From assembly GCA_910588045.1 (NCBI GenBank), contig CAJUPS010000007.1, forward strand, positions 1 to 64,000: 64,000 nt of DNA, given 5' to 3'. Shown piece by piece: positions 50,906 through 58,440 of the stretch. Numbering within the stretch: the stretch's first letter is position 1; every line of letters starts with the position of its first letter. The position numbers and the translations under genes were made by a program. The notes below the pieces were generated by a model that was not told where the DNA came from, did not search any database, and saw nothing but the letters and a program-made list of their open reading frames with translations. The stretch comes from an uncultured Oscillospiraceae bacterium (GTDB taxonomy: Bacteria > Bacillota > Clostridia > Oscillospirales > Oscillospiraceae).

Positions 50906-51215
50906 TGTGATTCTCCTTTATAATAAGGTTATTGGTCGGCGCAGCTCCGGGCATTGGCTCCCACGGCTGCGGCGACATGACCCCGCCCGCCTCACGCAAG
51001 TCGGCGGACTGATGGGTAACAAAATTTAATCAAACGAAATGGCTGCGCCATTCCATTTGAGAGGAGCTTCGCTGCGCTCTGCGCCTCGCTGGCGCTCGAC
51101 GCTCGCTCCGCGCGGAGTGTTTTTCCGACGTACACGCCGCCGGAAAAACGATTGCAATTTATTTGCGCCTGCGGGCGCAAACTCTTGCAGAGGGCTTTCC
51201 TTCGGGCTTCTAACT
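50906..51215. repeat. 310-nt palindrome-rich insertion between rpsJ and rplC
   Basis: This gap, normally short in S10 operons, has no gene. It holds a chain of inverted repeats, including AAATGG...CCATTT near 51038-51058 and TTTGCGCC-TGC-GGGCGCAAA near 51163-51181. Its 51142-51200 part is related to the repeat at 16248-16309. It looks like a dispersed extragenic element inserted in the operon. Confidence 0.6.
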
Positions 51216-51524
51216 TTACAGCTTGATCTCGATCTCCACGCCAGCGGGCAGCTCCAGGCTCATCAGGGCCTCCACGGTCTTGGGGGAGGAATTGCTGATG
51301 TCGATCAGACGCTTGTGGGTGCGGCGCTCGAACTGCTCACGGCTGTCCTTGTACTTGTGCACCGCGCGAAGGATGGTCACGACCTCCTTCTTGGTGGGCA
51401 GGGGGATGGGACCGGAGACGGAAGCGCCGGTGCGCTTGGCGGTCTCGACGATCTTGTAAGCAGACTGGTCGATGACCTGGTGGTCATACGCCTTGAGGCG
51501 AATGCGGATCGTTTCTTTTGCCAT
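51216..51524 (-). CDS. rpsJ: 30S ribosomal protein S10
   Basis: The 102-aa first protein of the operon starts MAKETIRIRLKAYDHQVIDQ and contains SGPIPLPTKKEVVTILRAVHKYKDSREQFE. It is also the NusE component of antitermination complexes. No tuf, fusA or rpsL/rpsG genes lie upstream; the operon begins here from its own promoter. Confidence 0.98.
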   Translation of the reverse strand: MAKETIRIRLKAYDHQVIDQSAYKIVETAKRTGASVSGPIPLPTKKEVVTILRAVHKYKDSREQFERRTHKRLIDISNSSPKTVEALMSLELPAGVEIEIKL

Positions 51525-51573
51525 TTGTTCGTTCCTCCATATGTTTGTACAAAGTAGTTGTTGGGGTCGTTCC

Positions 51574-51612
51574 TTACTCTGTACGGCGAGAATTTTCTTT
51601 CCACTTATCCAT
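51574..51612 (-). CDS. Possible 12-codon leader ORF of the ribosomal operon
   Basis: ATG MDKWKENSRRTE stop on the minus strand, preceded by GGAG with 8-nt spacing. It lies between the attenuator-like hairpin and rpsJ. It may be a leader peptide or chance; there is no independent support. Confidence 0.3.
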   Translation of the reverse strand: MDKWKENSRRTE

Positions 51613-51638
51613 GCGTATCACTCCGGCTCATAGAAAAT

Positions 51639-51657
51639 ACCGGCACAAAAGGCCGGT
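51639..51657 (-). terminator. Attenuator-like hairpin in the ribosomal leader
   Basis: On the minus strand ACCGGC-CTTTTGT-GCCGGT is followed by ATTTTCT. It lies about 165 nt into the 290-nt leader of the rpsJ operon, so it could act as a transcription attenuator. The rest of the leader shows no known L4-type regulatory site that I can verify. Confidence 0.45.
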
Positions 51658-51817
51658 ACATGTCCATGGCACGGCGATAGACGCCGCGAAAAGGACCTTC
51701 TCAGCCGCCCGATTATCGGACATACTCCGCGGAAGTTACCGGCCCAGGGCCGCAATCTCCCGCATCATCGCAGTACCCGGCGGGTTCCGCTGACGCGGAT
51801 TCCGCACAAGCTCATTT

Positions 51818-51846
51818 AGTATACAGCACTCCCCGGGAATTGTCAA
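51818..51846 (-). promoter_or_regulatory. Consensus promoter of the S10-spc-alpha operon
   Basis: Minus-strand TTGACA (51841-51846), 17-bp spacer, TATACT (51818-51823): a near-perfect sigma-A promoter. It starts a leader of roughly 285 nt before rpsJ. Confidence 0.85.
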
Positions 51847-51900
51847 GCAGAATTTCTCATTTTTTCATAAAAATTGTGCTGTTCCCGCCCTTCATCCAAA

Positions 51901-51936
51901 AAATACCGCGCCCACCCGCCGGAGAGCGCGGTATTT
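51901..51936 (-). terminator. Terminator of the diaminopropionate ammonia-lyase gene
   Basis: AAATACCGCG (51901-51910) pairs with CGCGGTATTT (51927-51936); read on the minus strand it ends in a T-rich tract. Confidence 0.75.
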
Positions 51937-51963
51937 CCTGTTTGACATCTTTCAAGAACAGAA

Positions 51964-53178
51964 TCAGGCGGTGGCGTATTCGCCGTCCCAGAGCACCTTT
52001 CGGAACTTCAGGGGGTCCGTATTCCCCTCGGTGGAGAACATCAAAACCTGGCTGAAGCGGTCCAGCTCCAGGTAGTCGCGCAGGTCCTTGTAGGCGTCGG
52101 TCTCCATCAGCGCGGCGATGACGCCCATCCCCACGGCCCCGGATTCCCCGGAGATCACCTTGGGATCGCCCTTCACCGGAACGCCCAGCATCCGCATCCC
52201 CCGGGCGCTGACCCAGTCCGGACAGGACACAAAGGCGGCAACATGGTTGCGGAGGATGTCCCAAGAAATGATGTTTGGCTCTCCGCAGGCCAGCCCGGCC
52301 ATAATCGTGTTGAGATCCCCGGTAACGATCCGCGGCTTGCCGTCCCCGGCCAGGGCCCCCTGGTAGAGGCAGTCTGCCGCCTGGGCCTCCATGACGATGA
52401 ACTTGGGGGGATCGGCGGGAAACAGATTGAGGAAATAGCCGATCACCGCCCCCGCCAGGCTTCCCACGCCCGCCTGTACAAACACGTGGGACGGACGGTT
52501 GACGCCTAACTGGCGGAGCTGGTCCGCGGCCTCGCTGGCCATGGTGCCGTAGCCCTGCATGATCCAGACGGGGATCTCCTCATATCCCTCCCACGCGGTA
52601 TCCTGGATCACCACGCCGTGGTCTGTGGCAGCGGCCTCCGCCGCGGCCATGCGGACGCACTCGTCGTAGTTCACCTCCTCAATGGTGACCTCGGCCCCCT
52701 CCTTGGCGATGTTGTCATAGCGGCTCTGGCTGCTTCCCTTGGGCATACGGATCACGGCCTTCTGCCCCAGGGCGTGCGCCGCCCAGGCTACGCCCCGGCC
52801 GTGGTTGCCGTCGGTGGCGCTGAAGAACGTGGCCTGGCCGAACTCCTCCCGCAGCGCGGCGCTGGTCAGATAGTTGTAGGTCATCTCAGAGACGTCCCGG
52901 TTCATCGCCTTGGCGATATAGCGCGCCATCGCAAAGGAGCCGCCCAGCACCTTGAACGCGTTCAGGCCGAAGCGGTGGGCCTCATTCTTCACATACAGTC
53001 CGCCCAGCCCGAGATACTTGGCCATCCCCTCCAGGCTTGCCAGAGGGGTCGGGGAATACTGGGGGAAGCTGCTGTGGAAGAAGCGGGCCTTGGCAATGTT
53101 CGGGAGGGACATAATGCTCAGATTGCGGTCGTCGCCGGCGGGCATTCGGTTCGGAGCCCATTTGATGGGAGCATTCAT
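51964..53178 (-). CDS. dpaL: Diaminopropionate ammonia-lyase
   Basis: This 404-aa fold-type II PLP enzyme has Schiff-base Lys76 in LNAFKVLGGSFA, substrate loop SATDGNHGRGVAWAA, and the PLP-phosphate glycine loop (QAGVGSLAGAVIGY). It converts 2,3-diaminopropionate to pyruvate and two ammonia. The length and motifs match YgeX/DpaL rather than threonine dehydratase. It appears to be a single-gene unit with its own promoter and terminator. Confidence 0.93.
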   Translation of the reverse strand: MNAPIKWAPNRMPAGDDRNLSIMSLPNIAKARFFHSSFPQYSPTPLASLEGMAKYLGLGGLYVKNEAHRFGLNAFKVLGGSFAMARYIAKAMNRDVSEMTYNYLTSAALREEFGQATFFSATDGNHGRGVAWAAHALGQKAVIRMPKGSSQSRYDNIAKEGAEVTIEEVNYDECVRMAAAEAAATDHGVVIQDTAWEGYEEIPVWIMQGYGTMASEAADQLRQLGVNRPSHVFVQAGVGSLAGAVIGYFLNLFPADPPKFIVMEAQAADCLYQGALAGDGKPRIVTGDLNTIMAGLACGEPNIISWDILRNHVAAFVSCPDWVSARGMRMLGVPVKGDPKVISGESGAVGMGVIAALMETDAYKDLRDYLELDRFSQVLMFSTEGNTDPLKFRKVLWDGEYATA

Positions 53179-53231
53179 CGGAATACCTCCTGAAAATTTT
53201 TTAGATAATCAGAAATTTTGTTTGCTCGTAT

Positions 53232-53259
53232 ATCATATCACGGCGGGCGAGAATGTCAA
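53232..53259 (-). promoter_or_regulatory. Promoter of dpaL
   Basis: Minus-strand TTGACA (53254-53259), 16-bp spacer, TATGAT (53232-53237), about 50 bp before the dpaL start; an AGGAGG RBS precedes the ATG. Confidence 0.65.
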
Positions 53260-53324
53260 GCCATTTTTAAGAATCTTTTTCCAATTCCGGAAAAAATCTT
53301 AAGAAAACTTTCCGTGTTTTCCCC

Positions 53325-53354
53325 TTGCATCAGCCCCCTGTCAGGACATATAAT
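53325..53354 (+). promoter_or_regulatory. Promoter of the HD-domain gene
   Basis: TTGCAT (53325-53330), 18-bp spacer, TATAAT (53349-53354), about 70 bp before the GTG start. Confidence 0.6.
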
Positions 53355-53427
53355 AGAAGCACATCCGACCGCTATGGACGGAAAACGGCCTGCTCTCATC
53401 GCATCAGATCATAATGGAGGGATCGTT

Positions 53428-53964
53428 GTGGCTCAGTCTTTTCAGGATATGACGGAAGATATTGTCAATCACCCCTTATTTTTGGAATTGAAGCACTGTC
53501 CCCACCACGGCGGGGAGAACTCCTTATATGTGCACTCCCTGGACACCGCCCGGTGCGCCTACCGGCTGGCGCGCCGGTTCGGGCTCAAGGAGGAGCGGGT
53601 ACGGGCCCTCACCCGGGCCGCCCTGCTCCACGACTTTTTCGGCTACGACTGGCAGAGTGAGCGGCACCGCCGGTACATGCAGCGCTACTCCGGCTGGCAG
53701 CGCGTGCGCCACATGCACGCCTTTATCCACGGGGCCCACGCCGCCCGCCGGGCGGGGCGGCTCTTCGACTTAGACCAGCGGCAGCGGGACGCCATCGCCA
53801 GCCACATGTTCCCCCTGGCCTCCTGGCCCAGGAACTCCGAGGCGTGGCTGCTGACCCTGGCGGACAAGATGGTCGCCTCCAGAGAGGTGAGCGAGACCGT
53901 GGGCTGGCACATGAAGGGCTGGTATCACAGGATCGTCCCGGAGCACCGGCAGCAGAAACAATAA
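53428..53964 (+). CDS. HD-domain phosphohydrolase
   Basis: The 178-aa product has an HD-type metal site: His36 (YVHSLDTA), His68-Asp69 in LLHDFFGYD, and further His/Asp in the FIHGAHAARRA and TLADKMVA segments. HD proteins cleave nucleotides or other phosphoesters; the substrate is unknown. Start GTG at 53428 is chosen because GGAGG lies 7 nt upstream; the frame is open further back without RBS. Confidence 0.85.
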   Translation: MAQSFQDMTEDIVNHPLFLELKHCPHHGGENSLYVHSLDTARCAYRLARRFGLKEERVRALTRAALLHDFFGYDWQSERHRRYMQRYSGWQRVRHMHAFIHGAHAARRAGRLFDLDQRQRDAIASHMFPLASWPRNSEAWLLTLADKMVASREVSETVGWHMKGWYHRIVPEHRQQKQ

Positions 53965-54012
53965 ACGCCAGTCCCCGGGCCCCGGCCCGGGGACTTGACA
54001 GTTTTCCCCGCA

Positions 54013-54041
54013 TTGACGGCGCGGCGTCTTTATAGTATAAT
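54013..54041 (+). promoter_or_regulatory. Promoter of the nfeD-like gene
   Basis: TTGACG (54013-54018), 17-bp spacer, TATAAT (54036-54041), 32 bp before the ATG; RBS GGAGGG follows. Confidence 0.75.
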
Positions 54042-54073
54042 AGGTGTATCAAATAGGATAGGAGGGCTGTGAA

Positions 54074-54526
54074 ATGACAGACATAATGGTCTGGATCTGG
54101 CTGGGCGTGATGGCGCTGGCCGTCTTTGTGGAGATGTCCACCATGGCGCTGGTATCGGTCTGGTGCGCGGTGGGCGCGCTGGTGTGCGTGTTCGCGGCCT
54201 ATCTGGGGGCGTCGCTCCAGGCGCAGATATTGCTGTTTGTGGGCGTGTCCATCCTCACGGCCGCCGTGGTGCGGCCCCTGGCGAAGAAGTACGCCGATCC
54301 CCACAAGGTCCCCACCAACGCCGACCGCCTGGTGGGCATGGAGGGCCGCGTGACGGAGACGATCAACAACGACTACCCCACCGGCGCGGTGTACATCGAC
54401 GGCAAGACCTGGACCGCACGCAGTGTGGACGGCGCCGTCATTCCCAAGGGGGAGATGGTGGAGATCGAGCGGATGGAGGGCATCAAGCTCATCGTCCGGG
54501 CGAAAGCGGCGGTCCCGGCTGCATGA
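54074..54526 (+). CDS. NfeD-family membrane protein
   Basis: The 150-aa protein has membrane helices in the first about 75 residues and a C-terminal OB-fold (about 85-145; LVGMEGRVTETINNDYPTGAVYIDG), the short NfeD form. NfeD proteins partner SPFH/flotillin proteins at membrane microdomains. The flotillin-like gene here is 50 kb away (2857), so the two are not co-transcribed, but functional pairing remains possible. Confidence 0.85.
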   Translation: MTDIMVWIWLGVMALAVFVEMSTMALVSVWCAVGALVCVFAAYLGASLQAQILLFVGVSILTAAVVRPLAKKYADPHKVPTNADRLVGMEGRVTETINNDYPTGAVYIDGKTWTARSVDGAVIPKGEMVEIERMEGIKLIVRAKAAVPAA

Positions 54527-54553
54527 TACAGAAACAGAAAGAGAGAAAATAAA

Positions 54554-55411
54554 GTGTTAGTGCCTCTGCAAGAAAAGGATTTTGACAAGTACGTCGATTT
54601 TGCCTATGAGCTGGCCCTGGACCCCGCCCGGACCTGCTACCCCGTCTACTACGACGGCGTAAAGACCCGAGAGCTCTTCCTTGAGGACGCCCGGAAGGGC
54701 GTTTCCCTTCCCAATGAGGAGATCCTGCTCTACCTGGAGGACAGCGGGTTGGAGGGCTGGCTCCACTACTACTATCTGCCGGAGGACCGGTATATTGCCC
54801 ACCGCTCCTGCGGCGTCCGGCGGAACACCGCCCGGGCGCTGCGGGAGCTCTCCGCCTATCTGGCGGAACGGTATCCCGGCTGCGAGTGGGCCGTGGGGTT
54901 CCCGGAGGAGAACCGGGAGGCGCTGGACTGGGTGCGGGGCGCGGGCTTCGAGCTGCTGGAGGACTCCCAGTATTATACGTTCCACTTTGACCAGTATGAC
55001 CCCGGTCCGGAGGACCCGGCGGCGGAGCGGATCACCGAGGAAAATTTTGAGAAATTCCGGCGGGTCCACCGCGCCATCGAGGGGGAGATGTACTGGAACT
55101 GCTGGCGGCTAAGGGAGGACTTGCCCAACTGGGACCTGTTCGTGGCGGAGGAAGACGGCGTGGCCGGAGAGGTCATGGCCCTGGACGCGGGGGACGGATT
55201 TTACAGCATCTTCGGCGTAGTTTGCGAGGACCGGAAGTTCCATGAGAGCCTGTACCGGCGGCTGCTGGTCCGGGCTCTGACCGAGGGGAAGAAAAAGGGC
55301 GCAAGGTATCTGACCTTCTTCGAGGATACGGCGGAGGAGGCAAACCGGATCATGCCGGGGCTGGGCTTCCGGCGTGTGGGCAGGTACTTTGGTTATCACA
55401 AGACACTATAA
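54554..55411 (+). CDS. GNAT-type acetyltransferase-like protein (tandem copy 1)
   Basis: The 285-aa product appears to have two halves. The C-terminal half carries a GNAT-like fold (about 180-285: EEDGVAGEVMAL, a pyrophosphate-loop-like helix around SLYRRLLVRALTEGKKKG, and IMPGLGFRRVGRYFGY at the end). Start is the GTG at 54554, matching the ATG of the tandem copy; both continue with PLQEKDFDKY. Acceptor unknown. It lies 27 nt after nfeD, possibly in one transcript. Confidence 0.75.
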   Translation: MLVPLQEKDFDKYVDFAYELALDPARTCYPVYYDGVKTRELFLEDARKGVSLPNEEILLYLEDSGLEGWLHYYYLPEDRYIAHRSCGVRRNTARALRELSAYLAERYPGCEWAVGFPEENREALDWVRGAGFELLEDSQYYTFHFDQYDPGPEDPAAERITEENFEKFRRVHRAIEGEMYWNCWRLREDLPNWDLFVAEEDGVAGEVMALDAGDGFYSIFGVVCEDRKFHESLYRRLLVRALTEGKKKGARYLTFFEDTAEEANRIMPGLGFRRVGRYFGYHKTL

Positions 55412-55430
55412 AGGAGAAAGAAAATACAGT

Positions 55431-56288
55431 ATGTTGATTCCGCTGCAAGAGAAAGATTTTGATAAGTACATCGACTTCGCCTACGAGCTGGCCCTGGACC
55501 CCGCCCGGACCTTCTATCACGTCTACTTCGACGGCATTAAGACAAAGGCCGACTTCATCGCCAAGGCCAGGCGGACCTTCACACGGCCAACGGAGGAGAT
55601 CCTGCTCTATCAGGAAGACGGCGCAGTAGAGGGCTGGCTCTATTACTTCTATTGGCCCGAGGACCGCTATTTGCAGCTTGCTTCCTCCAGCGTCCGGCGG
55701 AACATGGCCCAGGCGCTGGAGGAGCTCTCCGGCTATCTGGCTCAGCGGTATCCCGGCTGCGACTGGATGATTGGTTTCCCGGCGGAGAACCGGGAGGCGG
55801 CGGCCTGGGCGGAGGGCGCGGGGTTCCGGCAGTTTGACGACGCCCAGAACTACAGCTTTTTCTTTGACCGGTACGACCCGGTCCCGGACGACGCGTCCGT
55901 GGAGCGGATCAGGTTGGAGAATTTTGAGAAATTCCAGCGGGTCCACCGGACCATTGAGGCGGATATGTTCTGGAACTGCCAGCGGGTCCGGGAAAAGCTC
56001 CCGGAGTGGACCGCCTTCGTGGCGGAGGAGGACGGCGTGGCCGGGGAGATCCTGGCCAGGAACCTCGATGGCGGCATGTGCGAGATCTACGCCCTGTGCT
56101 GCGAGGACGGGAACTATCACGAGAACCTGTACCGGCGGCTGCTGACCCGGTTCCTGAACGAGGGAAAGCGGCAGGGCGCGAAGTATCTGACCTTCTTCGT
56201 GGGCACAGACGAGGAGATGAACCGGATCATGCCGGGGCTGGGCTTTCAGCTGGTGGGCCGGTATCTGGGGTATCAGAAGAAATTTTAG
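55431..56288 (+). CDS. GNAT-type acetyltransferase-like protein (tandem copy 2)
   Basis: This 285-aa paralogue of the preceding gene has the same length and layout (PLQEKDFDKYIDFAYELALD start, IMPGLGFQLVGRYLGYQKKF end). The ATG at 55431 follows AAGGAGAAAG; the longer frame back to 55374 overlaps copy 1. The pair is a recent-looking tandem duplication, diverged most in the middle. The substrates may differ. Confidence 0.75.
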   Translation: MLIPLQEKDFDKYIDFAYELALDPARTFYHVYFDGIKTKADFIAKARRTFTRPTEEILLYQEDGAVEGWLYYFYWPEDRYLQLASSSVRRNMAQALEELSGYLAQRYPGCDWMIGFPAENREAAAWAEGAGFRQFDDAQNYSFFFDRYDPVPDDASVERIRLENFEKFQRVHRTIEADMFWNCQRVREKLPEWTAFVAEEDGVAGEILARNLDGGMCEIYALCCEDGNYHENLYRRLLTRFLNEGKRQGAKYLTFFVGTDEEMNRIMPGLGFQLVGRYLGYQKKF

Positions 56289-56351
56289 CGGCGCTTCGGG
56301 GCAGACTACCCTCAGGCCCGGAAACTGTCCGGGCGGGAGGGAGAACTTTCC

Positions 56352-56507
56352 ATGCGTGACAAGAAGCAAAAAAAGTGGGACCGTCCTATGGAGAAGGCCA
56401 TGGACCTGACCATCTGGCAGTCCGCCAGGACGGACCCCCAGGGCAGCTACACCGGCACTCCGGCGGACCCCTATGAGGTCCCGGTGCAGGACGCAGACGA
56501 CCTTTAA
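56352..56507 (+). CDS. Small 51-aa conserved-looking protein
   Basis: ATG at 56352 with RBS GGGAGGGAG. The product starts MRDKKQKKWDRPMEKAMDLT and ends in an acidic ADPYEVPVQDADDL-type tail. It is charged and hydrophilic, with an Asp/Pro-rich end. I recall similar short proteins in Clostridia but cannot verify this. A terminator follows at 56514. Function unknown. Confidence 0.6.
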   Translation: MRDKKQKKWDRPMEKAMDLTIWQSARTDPQGSYTGTPADPYEVPVQDADDL

Positions 56508-56513
56508 GGCAAA

Positions 56514-56540
56514 AAGCGGAGGGCGCACAGCCCTCCGCTT
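56514..56540 (+). terminator. Terminator after the 51-aa ORF
   Basis: AAGCGGAGGGC (56514-56524) pairs with GCCCTCCGCTT (56530-56540), loop GCACA, then CTTGC. Only a weak T-run. Confidence 0.6.
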
Positions 56541-56595
56541 CTTGCACCTCCCCGCCCGCCCACGCATAGGATGACAAAAACAGGAGGTGCGCTCT

Positions 56596-57333
56596 ATGCC
56601 TATCATATATTTAAGCCCCAGTACACAGGAAAACAACATGTACGTCACCGGCACCGGCAGCGAGGAATACTGGATGAACCGCCTGGCGGACGCCATGATC
56701 CCCTACCTCAACAGCTGCGGCATCCGCTACACCCGCAACACCCCCGACATGACCGCGGGCAGCTCCATCCGGCAGGCCAATCAAGGCTACTACGACTTCT
56801 ACCTGGCGCTCCACTCCAACGCCGCCGGGGAGGGCAACTACGGCGGCGTCCGGGGCATTATCGCCTTCTACTACCCCACCAGCTCCCAGGGCCAGCGGGC
56901 GGCCCAGATTTTCGCCAACAACCTGCGCAGCATCTACCCCCTCCCCAACAAGGTGGTCACCCGCGCCACCACCTCCCTGGGCGAGGTGCGGGACTCCCGG
57001 TTCCCCGCCGTGCTGCTGGAGATTGGCTACCACGACAACGTGGAGGATGCGCGGTGGATCGAGAACCACATCACCGAGATTGCGCAAAATCTGGTCCTCA
57101 GCCTCACCGACTACTTCGACATCCCGTTTATCTGGCCCTCGGACCCCTGGACCGGGACCGTTCACGCCGGAGGCGGCACGCTGAATCTCCGCAGCAGGCC
57201 CTCGGTCAGCTCGTCTGTGGTCGTCAGCATCCCGGATGGCGCAACCGTTCAGGTCTACGGGCGGTATGAGGACTGGTACGTGGTCCGGTATGGAAACTAC
57301 GTGGGCTACGCATCGGCGCAGTTTATCCGCTGA
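56596..57333 (+). CDS. N-acetylmuramoyl-L-alanine amidase-like protein with SH3 domain
   Basis: The 245-aa product has an Amidase_3-like domain (about 1-170) with zinc-site candidates E in SEEYWMN, His73 in LALHSN, and catalytic Glu in LLEIGYHDN. The usual first zinc His of the GHGG motif is replaced by the SPSTQE start. A C-terminal bacterial SH3 domain (about 182-245; LNLRSRPSVSS) should bind the wall. No signal peptide is seen, so export is uncertain; holin-type release or cytosolic action are possible. RBS AGGAGG at 56582. Confidence 0.8.
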   Translation: MPIIYLSPSTQENNMYVTGTGSEEYWMNRLADAMIPYLNSCGIRYTRNTPDMTAGSSIRQANQGYYDFYLALHSNAAGEGNYGGVRGIIAFYYPTSSQGQRAAQIFANNLRSIYPLPNKVVTRATTSLGEVRDSRFPAVLLEIGYHDNVEDARWIENHITEIAQNLVLSLTDYFDIPFIWPSDPWTGTVHAGGGTLNLRSRPSVSSSVVVSIPDGATVQVYGRYEDWYVVRYGNYVGYASAQFIR

Positions 57334-57375
57334 ACGGAAAATATTTTTGAAGAAGCTGCACGCAGACGTGCAACT

Positions 57376-57419
57376 TTCCCCCTTTTGTGTGAAAATATAT
57401 CACTACATGAAAGGGGGAA
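57376..57419 (+). other. Inverted repeat that could hide the recombinase RBS
   Basis: TTCCCCCTTT (57376-57385) is the exact complement of AAAGGGGGAA (57410-57419), the ribosome-binding region 7 nt before the recombinase ATG. If both are in the transcript, pairing would sequester the RBS. Confidence 0.45.
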
Positions 57420-57425
57420 CTTTTT

Positions 57426-58250
57426 ATGCGCATTTACAATATACAAAACTTTATTTCTCAGCTGGAGAGCGAGGGCCGCAGCAAGGGGACCATAGAAAAG
57501 TACCAGCGGGATGTCCGTGCTTTCGCCGCGTGGTTGGATGACCTGGATTTGGAGGAGGCGTCCAGTTGGCGGGAGTACCTTCTGGAGCGAGGGTATGCGC
57601 CGGTGACGATAAACTCCATGCTCTCGGCGGTGAACCGCTTTCTCAGGTTCCTGGGGCGGGAGGACTGCAAAATCAAGTTTCTCCGCGTCCAGCGAAAGGC
57701 GTTCCGGGAGGAGAGCCGGGAGCTGACAAAAGCGGAGTACCAGCGCTTACTTGACGCCGCCCGGGAGACAGGTCAGGAACGATTGGAACTTCTAATGGAG
57801 ACCATCTGCGCCACAGGTATCCGGGTCAGCGAGGTTCGCTATATCACGGTAGAAGCGGCGAATCGGGCGGGGACGGACATCAATCTAAAGGGGAAAATCC
57901 GCAGTATTTTACTTCCCAACAAACTCCGCCGGAAGCTGCTCAAGTACGCCAAAAAAAACAAAATCGCCTCCGGAGAGATTTTTCTCACCGGAAGCGGAAA
58001 GCGTATGTCGCGCGGTCAGATTTGGCGCGAGATGAAAGCCATCTGCAAAAAGGCAGGCGTGGAAGCATCGAAGGTTTTCCCGCACAACCTGCGGCACCTG
58101 TTCGCTACAACCTTCTATAAAGCCTGCAAGGACATCGTGAAACTGGCGGATGTCTTGGGTCATTCCTCCATCAACACCACCCGGATTTATCTGATGACCT
58201 CCGGGGCTGAGCACGCACGGCAGTTGGAAAAATTGGGGCTGGTCACGTGA
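57426..58250 (+). CDS. Tyrosine recombinase (probable DNA invertase)
   Basis: The 274-aa product has an N-terminal SAM-like DNA-binding domain (about 1-85) and a catalytic domain with the full set Arg133 (TGIRVSE), a Lys near 157, His220 and Arg223 (HNLRH), His246 (LGHSS) and Tyr255 (TRIYL). It is of the compact Xer/FimB-like size, with no long phage-type N-terminus. It lies directly beside an inverted-repeat-bounded segment (58264-58504) and upstream of an SLH surface protein, the layout of dedicated phase-variation recombinases. Confidence 0.93.
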   Translation: MRIYNIQNFISQLESEGRSKGTIEKYQRDVRAFAAWLDDLDLEEASSWREYLLERGYAPVTINSMLSAVNRFLRFLGREDCKIKFLRVQRKAFREESRELTKAEYQRLLDAARETGQERLELLMETICATGIRVSEVRYITVEAANRAGTDINLKGKIRSILLPNKLRRKLLKYAKKNKIASGEIFLTGSGKRMSRGQIWREMKAICKKAGVEASKVFPHNLRHLFATTFYKACKDIVKLADVLGHSSINTTRIYLMTSGAEHARQLEKLGLVT

Positions 58251-58263
58251 CTTCCGTCATGTT

Positions 58264-58284
58264 GACAAAATTTCTATTTTGTCT
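58264..58284 (+). repeat. Left inverted repeat of a predicted invertible element
   Basis: GACAAAATTTCTATTTTGTC plus T. It is a palindrome with arms GACAAAA/TTTTGTC and an asymmetric 6-bp centre TTTCTA. The right copy (58484-58504) matches as reverse complement at 20 of 21 positions, with centre TAGAAA. This form fits a tyrosine-recombinase crossover site with a 6-bp spacer. Confidence 0.8.
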
Positions 58285-58312
58285 CATTTCCGTTCATAAC
58301 GGATACATAGTT

Positions 58313-58323
58313 ATTATAGCATA
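58313..58323 (-). promoter_or_regulatory. Leftward extended -10 promoter inside the invertible segment
   Basis: On the minus strand TATGCTATAAT includes TATAAT (58313-58318) preceded by the TGn extension. The -35 region is weak, as tolerated by extended -10 promoters. It fires through the left repeat toward the recombinase 3' end in the present orientation. Confidence 0.6.
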
Positions 58324-58375
58324 CCTGCCGCAAAAAGGAAGACTGTTCCTATAAAATCAGCGTATTAACGAAAAA

Positions 58376-58440
58376 AGGCATGAAACTCCAAGGACTGCAA
58401 AAAATTGATTTTCGCAGTCCTCACGTTTCATGCCTATTTT
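58376..58440. terminator. Bidirectional terminator inside the invertible segment
   Basis: AGGCATGAAAC (58376-58386) pairs with GTTTCATGCCT (58425-58435), with an inner GGACTGC/GCAGTCC stem (58392-58398/58414-58420). T-runs exist on both sides (ATTTTTG to the right, TTTTTT to the left). It would block read-through from the recombinase gene into the SLH gene. Confidence 0.85.

Noticed and set aside
51377..51604. 75-codon minus-strand frame over the rpsJ start
   Set aside because: It is out of frame with rpsJ and overlaps its first 50 codons; rpsJ itself has the RBS and the conserved protein.
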